Origin: Carallia brachiata
Taxonomy: Eukaryota; Streptophyta; Magnoliopsida; Malpighiales; Rhizophoraceae
Assembly (NCBI GenBank): GCA_021464245.1
Contig: JADCRB010000086.1
Location: 340,990 to 404,989 of the forward strand
DNA: 64,000 bases
Direction: 5' to 3'
Both the position numbers and the translations under genes were made by a program. Shown here piece by piece: positions 49,501 through 61,820 of this stretch (position 1 is its first letter; each line of letters begins with the position of its first letter). The notes beneath the pieces were generated by a model. The model did no database searches. It had not been told where the DNA came from and saw nothing but the letters and a program-made list of their open reading frames with translations.

Positions 49501-51545
49501 GTTGTTCTCTGTCTATAATTTTTCGTATCTATCTATATTTTTCATTTATATAAATAGAAAAGCATGAAAATAAAAAATAAAAAATAAATAAAAAATCTAA
49601 AAATATTCTTAAAAATACTAAACATCTAAATTTCAAAAAAAAAATTGAACATTTAATAAAAATCAAAAATTCAAAAGAAAAATAAAATTGCTTTTACAAA
49701 TCCAAAATTTATTTTTGTTTAAGAACTTGCATAAGAACATAGTAAGAGATGCGCAAAAATGCATTGTCCATTTAATATCTTATACAATGTTTTTCTTTTA
49801 AAAAAATTAATTAATCTTTTATCAATTGACAACTTGTCAACTTATATTGGCATCATAATTTTCCCCGTAAAACTTCAATTTTATTAGAACAGCATATTTT
49901 TTTCTTTTCATAAGTTCTTTTTTTTTTCTCTTAACTTTTTTTTTCATAAATTTCTCTACTTATCCAAACAATATTTTTTCTTGATATTTTCTTTTTCATT
50001 ATTTTCTTTTTACACCTTTTATATCAATCTAAACACACTATAATAAAACAGGCGAGGACGGACATTAGCTAGTTAAGCACTCGTATTTGTTTGTGGCGTA
50101 TAGTGTAGAGGAATCCCCACCCAAACGAGCAGGCAAATCTAACAGTATTTTCATCCATTGGCACATGGCCATTCATCACCCGATATTTTGATTAAAAAAT
50201 AAAATAAAAAAACAAAAACAAGACAAAACATTTCCTAGCCCCAATTAACCGCGACCGACGCCCACTCTCTCTCTCTGAGCGTACAATTAACCGCGACCGA
50301 CACACCCTCTCTCTCTCTCTGCGCTTTTTTTTTTTTTTTCTTTGTTTATTGAGAAGATTCTGTGGTTCACAGTTCACTTTCCGCCAAAGCCAGCACACTC
50401 GCCAGCTGTCATCTCTCATTCAATGAAAAATAAAGTCATCTTCGCGGGATCCACACAAAGAAGTGCCTCCCATTTTAGATCAACAAACAATAATAAATCT
50501 TACGGTGGGCCTCCCTTTCTGTCCCACACGGATAGGAATCGAAGTTCTCCTTCGTTGTTTCTTTTGTCTCTTTTTACACCCACGACCATGGCTATGCCTA
50601 AGAGCATGATTATGTTCTTGTGCTCCTCTATTTTTGGCGGTGATGACACAATTATGCCATTTTTTTTTGTTTAAAATAGCATTTAGTTCCTCGTCAATTC
50701 CCTCAATTTTATCAGGTGGTGCCACGGTTTTTAGTGTTATTTTGGAATAATTAAGAATTTGAGTTCTTATATGAGTTTTAATATTTACACGAACGAAAAA
50801 ATTTTATGCACATAAAAATAGAGGTTAAAAGTGAGGTCTACATCATGAATATTGCGTGTATAGAACTATTTGTTTGTTAGCATGTCCCTTCTTAAATTCG
50901 TCATCCTCAATTCCAATAAACTAAAGATGAATTTGAGGACTATAAAAATGAAACATTAGTTTCAGTAGTAGAATAAATTTCTTCAACTATTGCAATGCGT
51001 TATTACCCTTTTTTTTTTTTTTTTTTTGCCTTCAAAGTCACGTTGTAAGCAAAAGTGAGCAACACGGAGAAATTATTGTGAGGTTAACGAACCCCTGTTG
51101 CATTCTAACACGTGGGTAAACTAACAAATCATTTATGATTATCTTTTGAGAAATTATTGTTTACAGTGACCACTTTCACTAGTCACCACATGAAAGGATT
51201 TTTTTTTTTTATTTTGAGGGTGTGCTTTCTTGGGGTAAATTACTAAAAGTGCTTAAAATTAACATCAAAAGCCAGACTACAAATCATTGTGAAAGCGAAC
51301 CTTGCACCAATAAACCATCTATAAAGAAACGAGAGGAAACTAGTAATTTTGTGTTTACGCGTGTATGTTAGGTGCACCGACACTTTGGCTACATATCGGC
51401 GGCCTAAATAAAGGACAAGACCTGGAAAGGAGTGTAATAATGTAGAGATGAAGGGTAACTGGATTGTACCCCACACACAAGGGGAGGAAAACAACAATAA
51501 GAGAAGCTAGAAAAACACATGACGAGCTCTCTTAGGGCATGTTGT
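49501..51545. other. intergenic DNA with a small tandem duplication
   Basis: Two copies of a 42-base unit at 50242-50325 each begin CAATTAACCGCGACCGAC and end in (CT)n. Frames at 50342-50674 (+) and 50725-50480 (-) overlap each other and have no recognised domain. A T-run lies at 51010-51027. Confidence 0.45.
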
Positions 51546-51597
51546 CAGGTTGAAGGCTTTTTTTTTTTTTTTTTTTTTTCAGGAACAGGTTGAAGGC
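51546..51597. repeat. poly(T) micro-insertion with 12-bp duplication
   Basis: CAGGTTGAAGGC is repeated exactly at 51546-51557 and 51586-51597. Between the copies there are only a run of 22 T residues and the bases CAGGAA. This looks like an almost empty minus-strand retroposon insertion. Confidence 0.7.
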
Positions 51598-52022
51598 GTT
51601 AGATTCGAGGTTTATAAGACATTCAGTAAAATTAAATTTATATTTGTTTTGATGCAGATGCTACCTTAATTATTTGAAATGTGAATAACGTTTTTAAGAA
51701 TATACGCAATGTTCTCTAACAAAAACACTAAGATACCACATTTGCTTTGTTTTTTCAAAAAAAAAAAAGAAAAACATATGGCATATTAGCCACCAGGATT
51801 CATAACTTTTTAGATCAAATTTGTGAGGCCAACAGAAATTGGAGGTAGTATGCTACAACTATTATTAAACAATTTGCAAAGCCCATTTGCCAACCGCGCA
51901 TACTTTATAAATTAGGACCAGAAAGAAAAGAAAATTATACGATAATGGTCCTGGTCAAGAAGAAAAAAAAAAAACACTAAATGAGGTCAGGTAAACCATC
52001 TACACAATTTCTTGTCATTGTA

Positions 52023-52071
52023 TGTAGGTTGGTTCTTTTTTTTTTTTTTGACCGAGTGTGTAGGTTGGTTC
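52023..52071. repeat. poly(T) micro-insertion with 13-bp duplication
   Basis: TGTAGGTTGGTTC is repeated exactly at 52023-52035 and 52059-52071. Between the copies is a T-run of about 14 and GACCGAGTG. Same pattern as at 51546 and 17087. Confidence 0.7.
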
Positions 52072-54560
52072 AATACGGTGGTCATCTAATAATTGCATTA
52101 ATGAGTTGTCCAGTTGCAATAAAATATGGTGGCACCATGTACGCATCACAATCAATTGACGTGTCAAGAGAAATGGACCCCTTTTAATATATATATATAT
52201 ATAGAGAACATAAAATAGAGAAGTCTCCACAGCCTGATATGTGTTGCACACATGATGTGTTTTTTAAGCATTGGGAATGGAATATCTTGACCTCTGATAT
52301 TTTTGATATTTGCCATGTTGAGTTGAGGCTTATGGTTAGGAGTATCAGTATCTCAAACTCTTTAGAATTATTTCCAATTTTCCACCTGATAACAACTCAA
52401 AATAATTCTGTTTTGGGTGTTTTTCTTTTGGTGGGTATAAGGCAAGAGTTTTCATATTGAGATTTCATTGTGGTTATTTTCCCATCAACTTCATATTTTT
52501 AGATACTTTAAAAATTAAAATCCACATTTTGTAAGAATTTGAACACACAAAAATTAAATTATAATTTCTCTCTCTCTCTCTCTTTTTTATTAAGAGACCT
52601 TTTGAATTATACATTATACAATAATTGTCATTTTCTTTATTTTTGTATCTCATATCTTCTTTTTCAGATAAAAACTTATGATTTTTAAGATAAAAACTAA
52701 AATTTTTAATTGTAAATTTGTCTCTTAAAGAGAACCCAAACTTTACTCCTAAAGTTCTATTAGTCACATTGTAGGACAAAATAAGGGCAAATGAAAAGGC
52801 ACAGCTGACGGTTGCAAAGATGGATAAAATCAAGTTAATTTTAGTGAATCCAAACCCCACCGACAGTTTTGGTGACAGATAATCGTTTTCAGCTAACCAT
52901 TAAAAGGGAAAACAATTAAAAACTAGCAACTATAAGACGATCGATCCGGGACAAGGAATCCCATTAAGGCAGGCGATTACTAGGGATTTTTGATAGCTAG
53001 GTCTAGTCATTATATATGATCATCGATTCATCGACGTAATAAAAACTTAAGCAAAGGCTTGTTATGTTGGCACGCATAAATATTACACATCAATTTTTCT
53101 CAAATGCAAAACTACTCACTGAATCTTTATAAATTGAGACAGTACATTAAAAAACACAATAATCAGAACTTGGACCACCGGCAGGTCGGTCGGTCAATAA
53201 TTAATACTACTGGGGCAACATAAGGCGGACTTAGATTTTTTGAAATGAGCAAGTCGCTTGGCAGGATCCTTGCTTGCATACTCTCAAGGTAGGCTTTTAT
53301 TTTTATTTTATTTTTAATTTTTTTAAATTAAAATATTCCATAAACAATAAATTATATATACAATGAGGAGAGCTCTCTCTATTCTTTTTTCTAAAGATTA
53401 AAACTTAAGATTTTCTAAATAAAGTTATAAGTTCTAAACTACTAGGATATCCTCGGAGAAACATATATTATAGGGTATGGTGTGACAAACAAATTAAAAA
53501 AAAAATTGATTTCTATTTTTGAAGGGAACATAGATTAGATTTATTTTTGCTTATTAATAATGTATGCATGCAAAATATATACACAAGCATAGACATATAT
53601 TATTTTTTTTGTAAATTATGCAAATATATATTATATTCATTTTACATAATCTTTGATGTACTATATATATATATTTTATTTGTTTTATATTATACAAATA
53701 TATATTATATTTATTTATATAATTTTTTATTTATTATATATATATATTTCATTTGTTTGATATTAATTTAAGATTATATGTGTTTATATAGTTGTATATT
53801 TTTTATTTTTTATATTTATAATATTTAATATATTTTACACATATATGTATATACTAGTTGCAATAATTCTTATAGCATAATAAAGGAATATATACATATA
53901 AAATGTTTCGATATAAATATTTAATAACTTATGTGATTTATTTCTTTATATAATTTTGATAAAAGTTAGTATTTAAAAAATAAAAATAAAATATTTTTAA
54001 CTTAAAAAAATAACGGATCAACCCCATTTGACTCGAAAAAAGCAACCAAATCCGCTGTAACTGGTTCGACAGCTCTGCGAGATGGCCACGGACTAGCGCC
54101 ACCATCACATTATGGCCCCCACCCAATTGGCATCATAACTCCGCAAACTTTTTTTTTCCTTTTTTTTTTTGTTTTAATTTTTTATTTTTGATTTTTGATA
54201 TTTTTAATTATTTTTTTATAAATTTAATTTATTTATAATTTTATATTATATAAGTTAATTTTATTTTTTTATTTTAAGTCGACATTAATTATAGTATAAT
54301 ATAAGAATATATATAAATTATATTAAAAAATAAATTAAATTAAAAATTTTATTTTTTTAACATTAATTTACAATTCATTTTTTTGACAAAAGAATAACCT
54401 TTTTTCATAATTTAACTTTAAAATAAAAATAAAATAGTATGAATTATTGTAAGTTGAATTCATGTAAATAAAGTAGATAAATTATTAATTATATTAAATA
54501 AGATGTATTTTTATTTATTATTATTTAAATATATTTATATAATTTTATTCTTAAATAAAA
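52072..54560. other. very AT-rich intergenic DNA
   Basis: (TA)n near 52185-52203 and long low-complexity TATATT stretches at 53560-53900. The stretch 54190-54400 resembles 36170-36330 and 37815-37975. Frames in the region (for example 53547-53771) are low-complexity Tyr/Ile/Phe runs and are not genes. Confidence 0.5.
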
Positions 54561-54746
54561 AAAAGTGGAGACACATCACATTCACATTAAATTATTACAC
54601 TTTACTAAGTCTCTTACAACCTCTTCTGATCGATCTGTCTGCTTCTCGCTTTAACTTACGCCTCCCCACAATTTCAACTCTCTCTCGCTCTAAAAAGGCC
54701 GAACCCCCCACCTCATTTCCTGGCCAAATATTGATTGAGACCAGCC

Positions 54747-54792
<46 letters not shown>

Positions 54793-55162
54793 GGGTGGGG
54801 GCGGCTTCCTTTGTCAAGTAATTGAAAAGAGACTCAGATACAGAAAGGCAACAGCTTGTAATACACAACATTAGTCGCTACTCCACTCTTATTAAATTTT
54901 CGTCTGTTGTTTGTTATTTATTTTGGAGGCTCAAAAAAAAAAAACTCTTCTTTTTCAGTGCATTTGTGGGTGGTTCTCTTCTCTCTTACTCTGGGGTTTG
55001 TTCTTGTTGGGTCTGGAATGCAAAAGTGGACTCTTTTGAGCGAGTTGACCGAGTGCTGGACTCAGTTCTGAGTTGGGTCTTCTCTTCATTTGGAACACTT
55101 TGGATTTGGTTTTTGCTGAATCTTTTTTGCTACTTAGAGTTGAGTTGAGCGAAGCCAGAGCC
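54561..55162 (+). promoter_or_regulatory. CESA upstream region and probable 5' UTR with GA tract
   Basis: Pyrimidine-rich sequence (54600-54700) is followed by an interrupted (GA)n tract at 54752-54792, then about 370 bases to the CESA ATG. GA/CT tracts near transcription starts are common in plant genes and can be bound by BPC/GAGA-binding proteins. The exact transcription start is not visible, and whether a 5' UTR intron exists is unknown. Confidence 0.45.
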
Positions 55163-58100
55163 ATGAACACGGGTGGTCGGCTAATTGCCGGGTCTCACAA
55201 CAGGAATGAGTTCGTCCTCATTAATGCTGACGAGAATGGAAGGGTAAGATTCTCTCAAATCCCTCCGCATTTTGTTCATTTTCTTGTTTTTTAGGATACC
55301 CATTTGCGCATTTTGCTGATTTAAGATCTGGGTTTTTCTTTAACAAAAATGCAACAAATTTGGTGCCACTCAGGATTATTTTTTTCTTCTGATTTGGAGG
55401 GTTTTTCAAGAAATATTACAAATTTCCCCTTTTGGATCGTCTTTTTCCTTGGACTAAAATTTTCTTCAGATTAGTTTTGATGAACGACTATGATTTTGGG
55501 TTTTGTGGATTTTCTCTAGATTGTGGTTGGTATCAGTACCATATAGTAATATAAAGCCAATATCTTCTTAAAAGTTTCAGCTTTTTTCACGGGGCTTCGT
55601 TTCCAGCAATTATTTCATATTCCAAATACATCAGTGGAAGCAGTCCCTGATTGCCATTTTTTATTACCTGATTTTTAGTGCAATAAGTTTAGAATAAATC
55701 GTGGTCATTGGTTATGATAAAGGGAACTAAGATCTTGGTTCTCATTCAAGGTGAGACTTGAGAATAAATTCTTGTGAAATCTCCAGTATTTTCTGTATTT
55801 GGCAGCATATCTTGAGATTCATTGTGATAAAATTGGAATTTTGTGGGTGTTTTTCTTTTTGGGCTAATCTAACACATTAGCTTTTCAGCAAATCATTCTA
55901 CAAGACATCTTTGAAGCACTTTCTCTTCTAGATCCACCTACATTATATTTGATCTGGAGTTCAGCACCATAACAGTGTTGACAGCTGGAAAGAAGCCATC
56001 CTTTCTCAAAGATATTAGCATATAAGCGTATCCTGTTCTTGAGGGACTAGTTAATTCAACCAGGCCAGGATTTGAGAACGTGGTTTGGATCTGTTCCTTG
56101 AGTTATGGCTGAAAAGAAGTCAAATTTCAGTTTTTGGATTATAAAGATTTCAACTTTCAATACTGTACGGGGAAAACAAATTAAAAAACTCGTCTTTTAG
56201 TTGCTAGATCAATGATACATTAACTTTTTACTGATGTTTATGAACTTGTTAATGATAGTATCAGTTCAGCAAATTTAGAGCCTACTATTTCTTTTGCTCA
56301 ATTTTAAGTAACAAGTTGTGCTGCATCATTGTGTATTTACATTTGTCTTTTTGAGGTGCTAATAGCGTTTGTTTTTGCTGAATTTGAGCTTGTACAGATA
56401 AAGTCTGTAAAAGAACTAAGTGGGCAAGTGTGCCAGATATGTGGGGATGAGATTGAGATTACTGTGGATGGAGAGCCCTTTGTTGCCTGCAACGAATGTG
56501 CTTTCCCCGTGCAGGCCCTGCTATGAATATGAGAGAAGAGAGGGAAATCAAGCTTGTCCACAGTGCAAAACAAGATACAAGCGCATTAAAGGTTGGACTT
56601 ATTCTGTATTCCCTAGTTTTGTGTGTGTTTATGCATACTTGTGCTTTTAATATAGATTCCATAAGATTCTTTGAAGGTCTAACTGTTCCTATAATTACAG
56701 GGAGCCCTAGGGTTGAAGGTGATGAGGAGGAAGATGACATCGATGATCTGGAACATGAGTTTGATTATGGGACTTTTGATGGTATGGGCCCAGAACAAAT
56801 TGCAGAGGCTATGCTCTCTGCTCGCCTTAACACTGGCCGCACATCTCAACCAAATGGTTATGGAATACATATGAATTCAGATCTCGAATCATCACCTCTT
56901 GGCTCTAAAATTCCTCTTTTGACGTATGGAGAGGAGGTACTTTAGCTTATACTGATAGATAACTTGCTACAAATGTGCATGCAATGGCAGAATTACTGAT
57001 CTTATTTTCCCCTTCTCTTTAGGATGTTGAGATTTCTTCTGATCGGCATGCTCTTATTGTGCCCTCCCTAGCGGGTCATGGAAATAGAGTTCATCCAATG
57101 CCTTTTTCTGATCCATCAATACCTTGTAAGTAATTTGTCCTCAGTCAGTTTCTCTTTCTGTTGTGTGTTTGTTTTAGACATTCTGCTTATTGTGAACTCA
57201 ATGTTTTCAATATTATAGTGCAACCCAGACCTATGGTTCCTAAGAAAGACATAGCAGTGTATGGGTATGGAAGTGTGGCATGGAAGGACAGAATGGAAGA
57301 CTGGAAGAAAAGACAGAACGACAAATATCAGGTGGTTAAGCATGGAGGAAATGGTGGAAAGTTTGATGGGGATGAACTGGATGATCCTGATCTTCCCATG
57401 TAAGTTTGCGTACCGAATCATTTCCTCTTCCGATACCCTCTGTCATGATCATCCCCTTCAGGTGTATTCTGGAGGTCACAGAATTATATGGATGAATTAT
57501 GAATGTATTTAGACATTCACAATCTAGTAGAGTAATATCTTAAATGCTCATCTGCTGCCCTGTTGATTGAAGCTGAGACAGAGTTGACAGCAGTGATGTG
57601 ATCTGGTCTATTTTTGTTGTCACTCTTCTTTAGTGTTGTTCTGTTTCAGCAACCTTTTGTTTCTTCCTTGAACTCCTCATGAATTTGTTTGAAGCAAGTC
57701 TTGGACAGGGCAATATTCTTCAAAAATCTTTTTTTTTTTAATTACAATTTTCACACTCGGACCTTAGAATGTTATGAGTATCATTTAAAACCTCCTTTGG
57801 ACTTGATAATCTGTCATACATTGTAACTTTTATTTGGATGTAGCATCTTTTGAGTTATTTACAAGCTTTTTTTGACCTGCTTTTCCAGGATGGATGAGGG
57901 CAGGCAGCCGCTTTCGAGAAAGCTGCCCATTCCTTCAAGCAAGATAAGCCCGTATAGATTGATCATCATTCTTCGTCTTGTAATTCTTGGCTTCTTCTTT
58001 CACTATAGAATTCTCCATCCGGTCAATGATGCATATGGCTTGTGGCTAACATCGGTGATATGTGAAATATGGTTTGCTATATCATGGATTCTTGATCAGT

Positions 58101-61100
58101 TTCCAAAATGGTACCCCATAAAAAGAGAGACATACCTTGATCGGCTGTCACTAAGGTATGTGGATGGAGCAAGCCCATTAATCCTATATATCATCTGTTC
58201 TCAGAATACACCGTGCATATAAAATCATTATTTTGCCTTGATTTCCAGGTATGAAAAAGAAGGGAAACCGTCTGAGTTAGCCAGTGTAGACATCTTTGTG
58301 AGTACAGTTGACCCGATGAAGGAGCCTCCACTGATCACTGCAAACACTGTTCTCTCAATTCTTGCGGTTGATTATCCTGTGGATAAAGTTGCATGCTATG
58401 TGTCGGATGATGGTGCTGCCATGCTTACATTTGAGGCACTTTCTGAGACATCTGAATTTGCTAGAAAATGGGTTCCTTTCTGTAAAAAGTTTAATATTGA
58501 GCCCCGGGCCCCAGAGTGGTATTTTTCTCAGAAGATGGACTATTTAAAGAATAAAGTCCATCCAGCATTTGTTAGGGAAAGACGTGCCATGAAGGTTAGT
58601 GATTTCCTATCATAAGGATATGGATGGCCTTTTGATTAAGTCATGCATAGCTTAACTTCAAAGGATTGTACTGATATCCAGTTTAGTGGCATCTGATCAT
58701 TTCGTTTCTATGTTGGCTTTAACAAATAGAATAAGTCAATTGATCCAATTCATTTTACAAAAGGATTATGTGACAGTACCCCAATTTAAATCACTGATGT
58801 TACGTTGGTCATATTACATTGTTTGTGCAGAGAGATTATGAAGAGTTCAAAGTTAAAATAAATGGGTTGGTTGCCACGGCACAAAAGGTACCAGAAGATG
58901 GTTGGACGATGCAGGATGGAACTCCATGGCCTGGTAACAACGTGCGGGATCATCCTGGAATGATTCAGGTCTGATCCTATTCCATTCTTTAAATAAAGCA
59001 TGGACTGTTTAGCGTTATTTGTCTGTTACTCAAATCATGTAGTCCTGAGAAGCAAATGCTTCATTTATCCATAATGCGTGGACAAATTTTCTTTTAACAT
59101 TCAATGCTTATGATTTGTTATTTTTCTAATTTGTATTTGACAAATACCACGATGCTATGCCACCAGTGGTTCTGTGCAACAGCAAGTTGCTTGTTTATGA
59201 GGTTACTGGCTGAGTTGTTATGATATTTGCATAGGGGTAGTGGCAGATGGAACATGTGTGTTGGTGAGAGAACTAACTTGTAGAGATGTTACGTGTACCC
59301 ACCTTCCAGATACTTTTGGTTTCTTTATATGCCACTGTTATTTTGACAAATATAGAGTTTCCTCTGCAGGCCATCAACCTGCCAAATTGGTTCTTAACGG
59401 GCTGCCTTAGTTGTAGAGTTCAAGTAATCTTGTTCGCCTCAGTGCAATGAGAAGGGGCTTAGGCTGACAAGAATAGGCTTGTTTCTGATAATTGTATTGT
59501 TTTTATCCTAAATGGGGAGAAAATAAAATATAGTTCCTTATCTACAGGTATTCCTTGGTCATAGTGGTGTTCGCGATTTGGAAGGAAATGAGTTACCTCG
59601 TCTGATATATGTTTCTCGTGAGAAGAGACCTGGATTTGAACATCATAAGAAGGCTGGAGCTATGAATGCTCTGGTAAGGACCAAACTTTTATATGAACAG
59701 TTCTCGTTCAATTTTTGATTTATTTAATGTACTACTTTTGAGAAGCCGCAAGTGGTGACTGGCTGATGAGTTTCTTATTTTGCTACTATTGCTATAGGTA
59801 CGGGTCTCTGCAGTTCTATCAAATGCTCCGTATCTTCTGAATGTTGACTGTGATCACTATATTAACAACTGTAAAGCACTTAGGGAAGCTATGTGTTTCA
59901 TGATGGACCCACAATCAGGGAAGAAAGTTTGCTATGTGCAGTTTCCTCAAAGATTTGATGGAATTGATCGTCATGATAGATACTCAAATCGGAATGTTGT
60001 ATTCTTTGATGTATGTAGTGTTGATATCTACCTTGTCATCTTGTCCTTTCATTCATTTGTCCGTTTCCCTCTCTTTGTAGAAAATGCTAACTTTTGTTTG
60101 GAAACAGATCAACATGAAAGGATTAGATGGTTTACAAGGGCCAATATATGTTGGAACTGGGTGTGTCTTCCGAAGGATAGCACTCTACGGCTATGATGCA
60201 CCTGCCACGAAGAAGCCTCCTGGAAAGACTTGCAACTGTTGGCCAAAATGGTGCTGCCTGTGCTGTGGTTCTAGAAAGAACAAGAAATCAAAAGGAAAGA
60301 CGGAGAAGAAAAAGTCAAAGAATAGGGAAGCATCAAAACAGATACATGCTCTTGAAAATATTGAAGAAGGAATTGAAGGTTTGTGTTTATGTTTCTGTTT
60401 CACCCATCTTGTGGTGGTATCTGTACTTGTTTTCCTGAACGTTGTGAAGAAAAATAATATTGGGCTGCTATGCAGAATCAACTGCTAAGAAATCTTCTGA
60501 AACATTCCAAGCAAATTTGGAGAAGAAGTTTGGGCAGTCTCCAGTGTTTGTAGCTTCCACGCTTATGGAGAATGGTGGAGTTCCTCTTGGGGCTAGTCCT
60601 GCATCTCTTTTGAGAGAAGCCATCCAAGTTATCAGCTGTGGTTATGAAGACAAAACTGAGTGGGGAAAGGAAGTAAGTGATAAAAATTAAGCAGAGTCAA
60701 AGAATTAATCATGAAATGGTTTTGCTTTTATTGCCCGAATCATCTAAATGCACAATCTTTTGCATGAAACCAGGTCGGCTGGATATATGGCTCTGTTACA
60801 GAGGATATCTTGACAGGATTCAAGATGCACTGCCATGGATGGCGGTCTGTGTACTGCATACCAAAGCGGCCTGCATTTAAAGGGTCAGCTCCAATTAACC
60901 TCTCAGACCGTCTTCACCAGGTTCTTCGTTGGGCTCTTGGCTCTGTTGAGATTTTCTTGAGCAGACATTGCCCGATTTGGTATGGCTATGGGGGAGGGTT
61001 GAAATGGTTGGAACGGTTTTCCTACATAAACTCAGTTGTCTATCCTTGGACATCCATTCCCTTGCTTGTTTACTGTACATTACCTGCCATTTGCCTTCTC

Positions 61101-61820
61101 ACAGGGAAATTCATTGTTCCTGAGGTAATTCTGTGAATTGATTTATCGTTTTACTTACGTAGCCAAAAAAAAACATCTTATATTTGTTTGGCCTACTGAT
61201 ACTCACATCTGATCATTGGACTTCATTGCATTTTACAGATTAGCAACTATGCCAGTTTTCTGTTCATGGCACTCTTCATATCTATAGCTGCAACTGGTAT
61301 CCTTGAGATGCAGTGGGGTGGGGTTGGAATAGATGACTGGTGGAGAAATGAGCAGTTTTGGGTTATCGGAGGTGTGTCATCACATCTATTTGCTCTCTTC
61401 CAGGGTTTACTCAAGGTATTGGCTGGTGTTAGCACAAACTTCACTGTCACTTCAAAAGCTGCAGATGATGGGGAATTCTCTGAGCTGTACATATTCAAGT
61501 GGACATCACTATTGATCCCTCCCACGACTTTGTTAATCATAAACATTGTTGGAGTTGTGGTCGGGATCTCAGACGCTATCAATAATGGGTATGATTCATG
61601 GGGTCCACTGTTTGGTAGGCTATTTTTTGCCTTCTGGGTTATTGTCCACCTGTACCCCTTCCTCAAGGGTCTTCTTGGTAAGCAAGACCGGATGCCTACC
61701 ATCATTTTGGTATGGTCAATTCTGCTGGCTTCAATCCTAACTCTTCTCTGGGTTAGAATAAACCCGTTTGTGTCAAGAGACGGCCCGGTCTTGGAAGTGT
61801 GTGGGTTAAATTGTGACTAA
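55163..61820 (+). CDS. CESA: cellulose synthase catalytic subunit, CESA6 clade
   Basis: Fourteen GT-AG exons: 55163-55243, 56398-56591, 56701-56936, 57023-57125, 57219-57399, 57889-58155, 58249-58594, 58831-58968, 59548-59673, 59798-60010, 60108-60378, 60476-60672, 60774-61124, 61239-61820. The length of about 1095 residues is normal for the family. The N-terminal [20 protein letters not shown] and zinc finger (CQICGDEIE ... [13 protein letters not shown]) are CESA6/5/2/9-like. Two transmembrane helices precede the catalytic loop. Catalytic motifs: DD in VSDDG (58406-58411), DCD (59846-59854), TED (60798-60806) and QVLRW (60918-60932). The plant-conserved and class-specific regions lie between. 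Six C-terminal helices and LNCD close it. The enzyme polymerises UDP-glucose into glucan in plasma-membrane rosettes, typically for primary walls. Near 56508-56512 two bases appear missing where the family reads FPVCRPC; this breaks the frame and needs checking. Confidence 0.97.
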
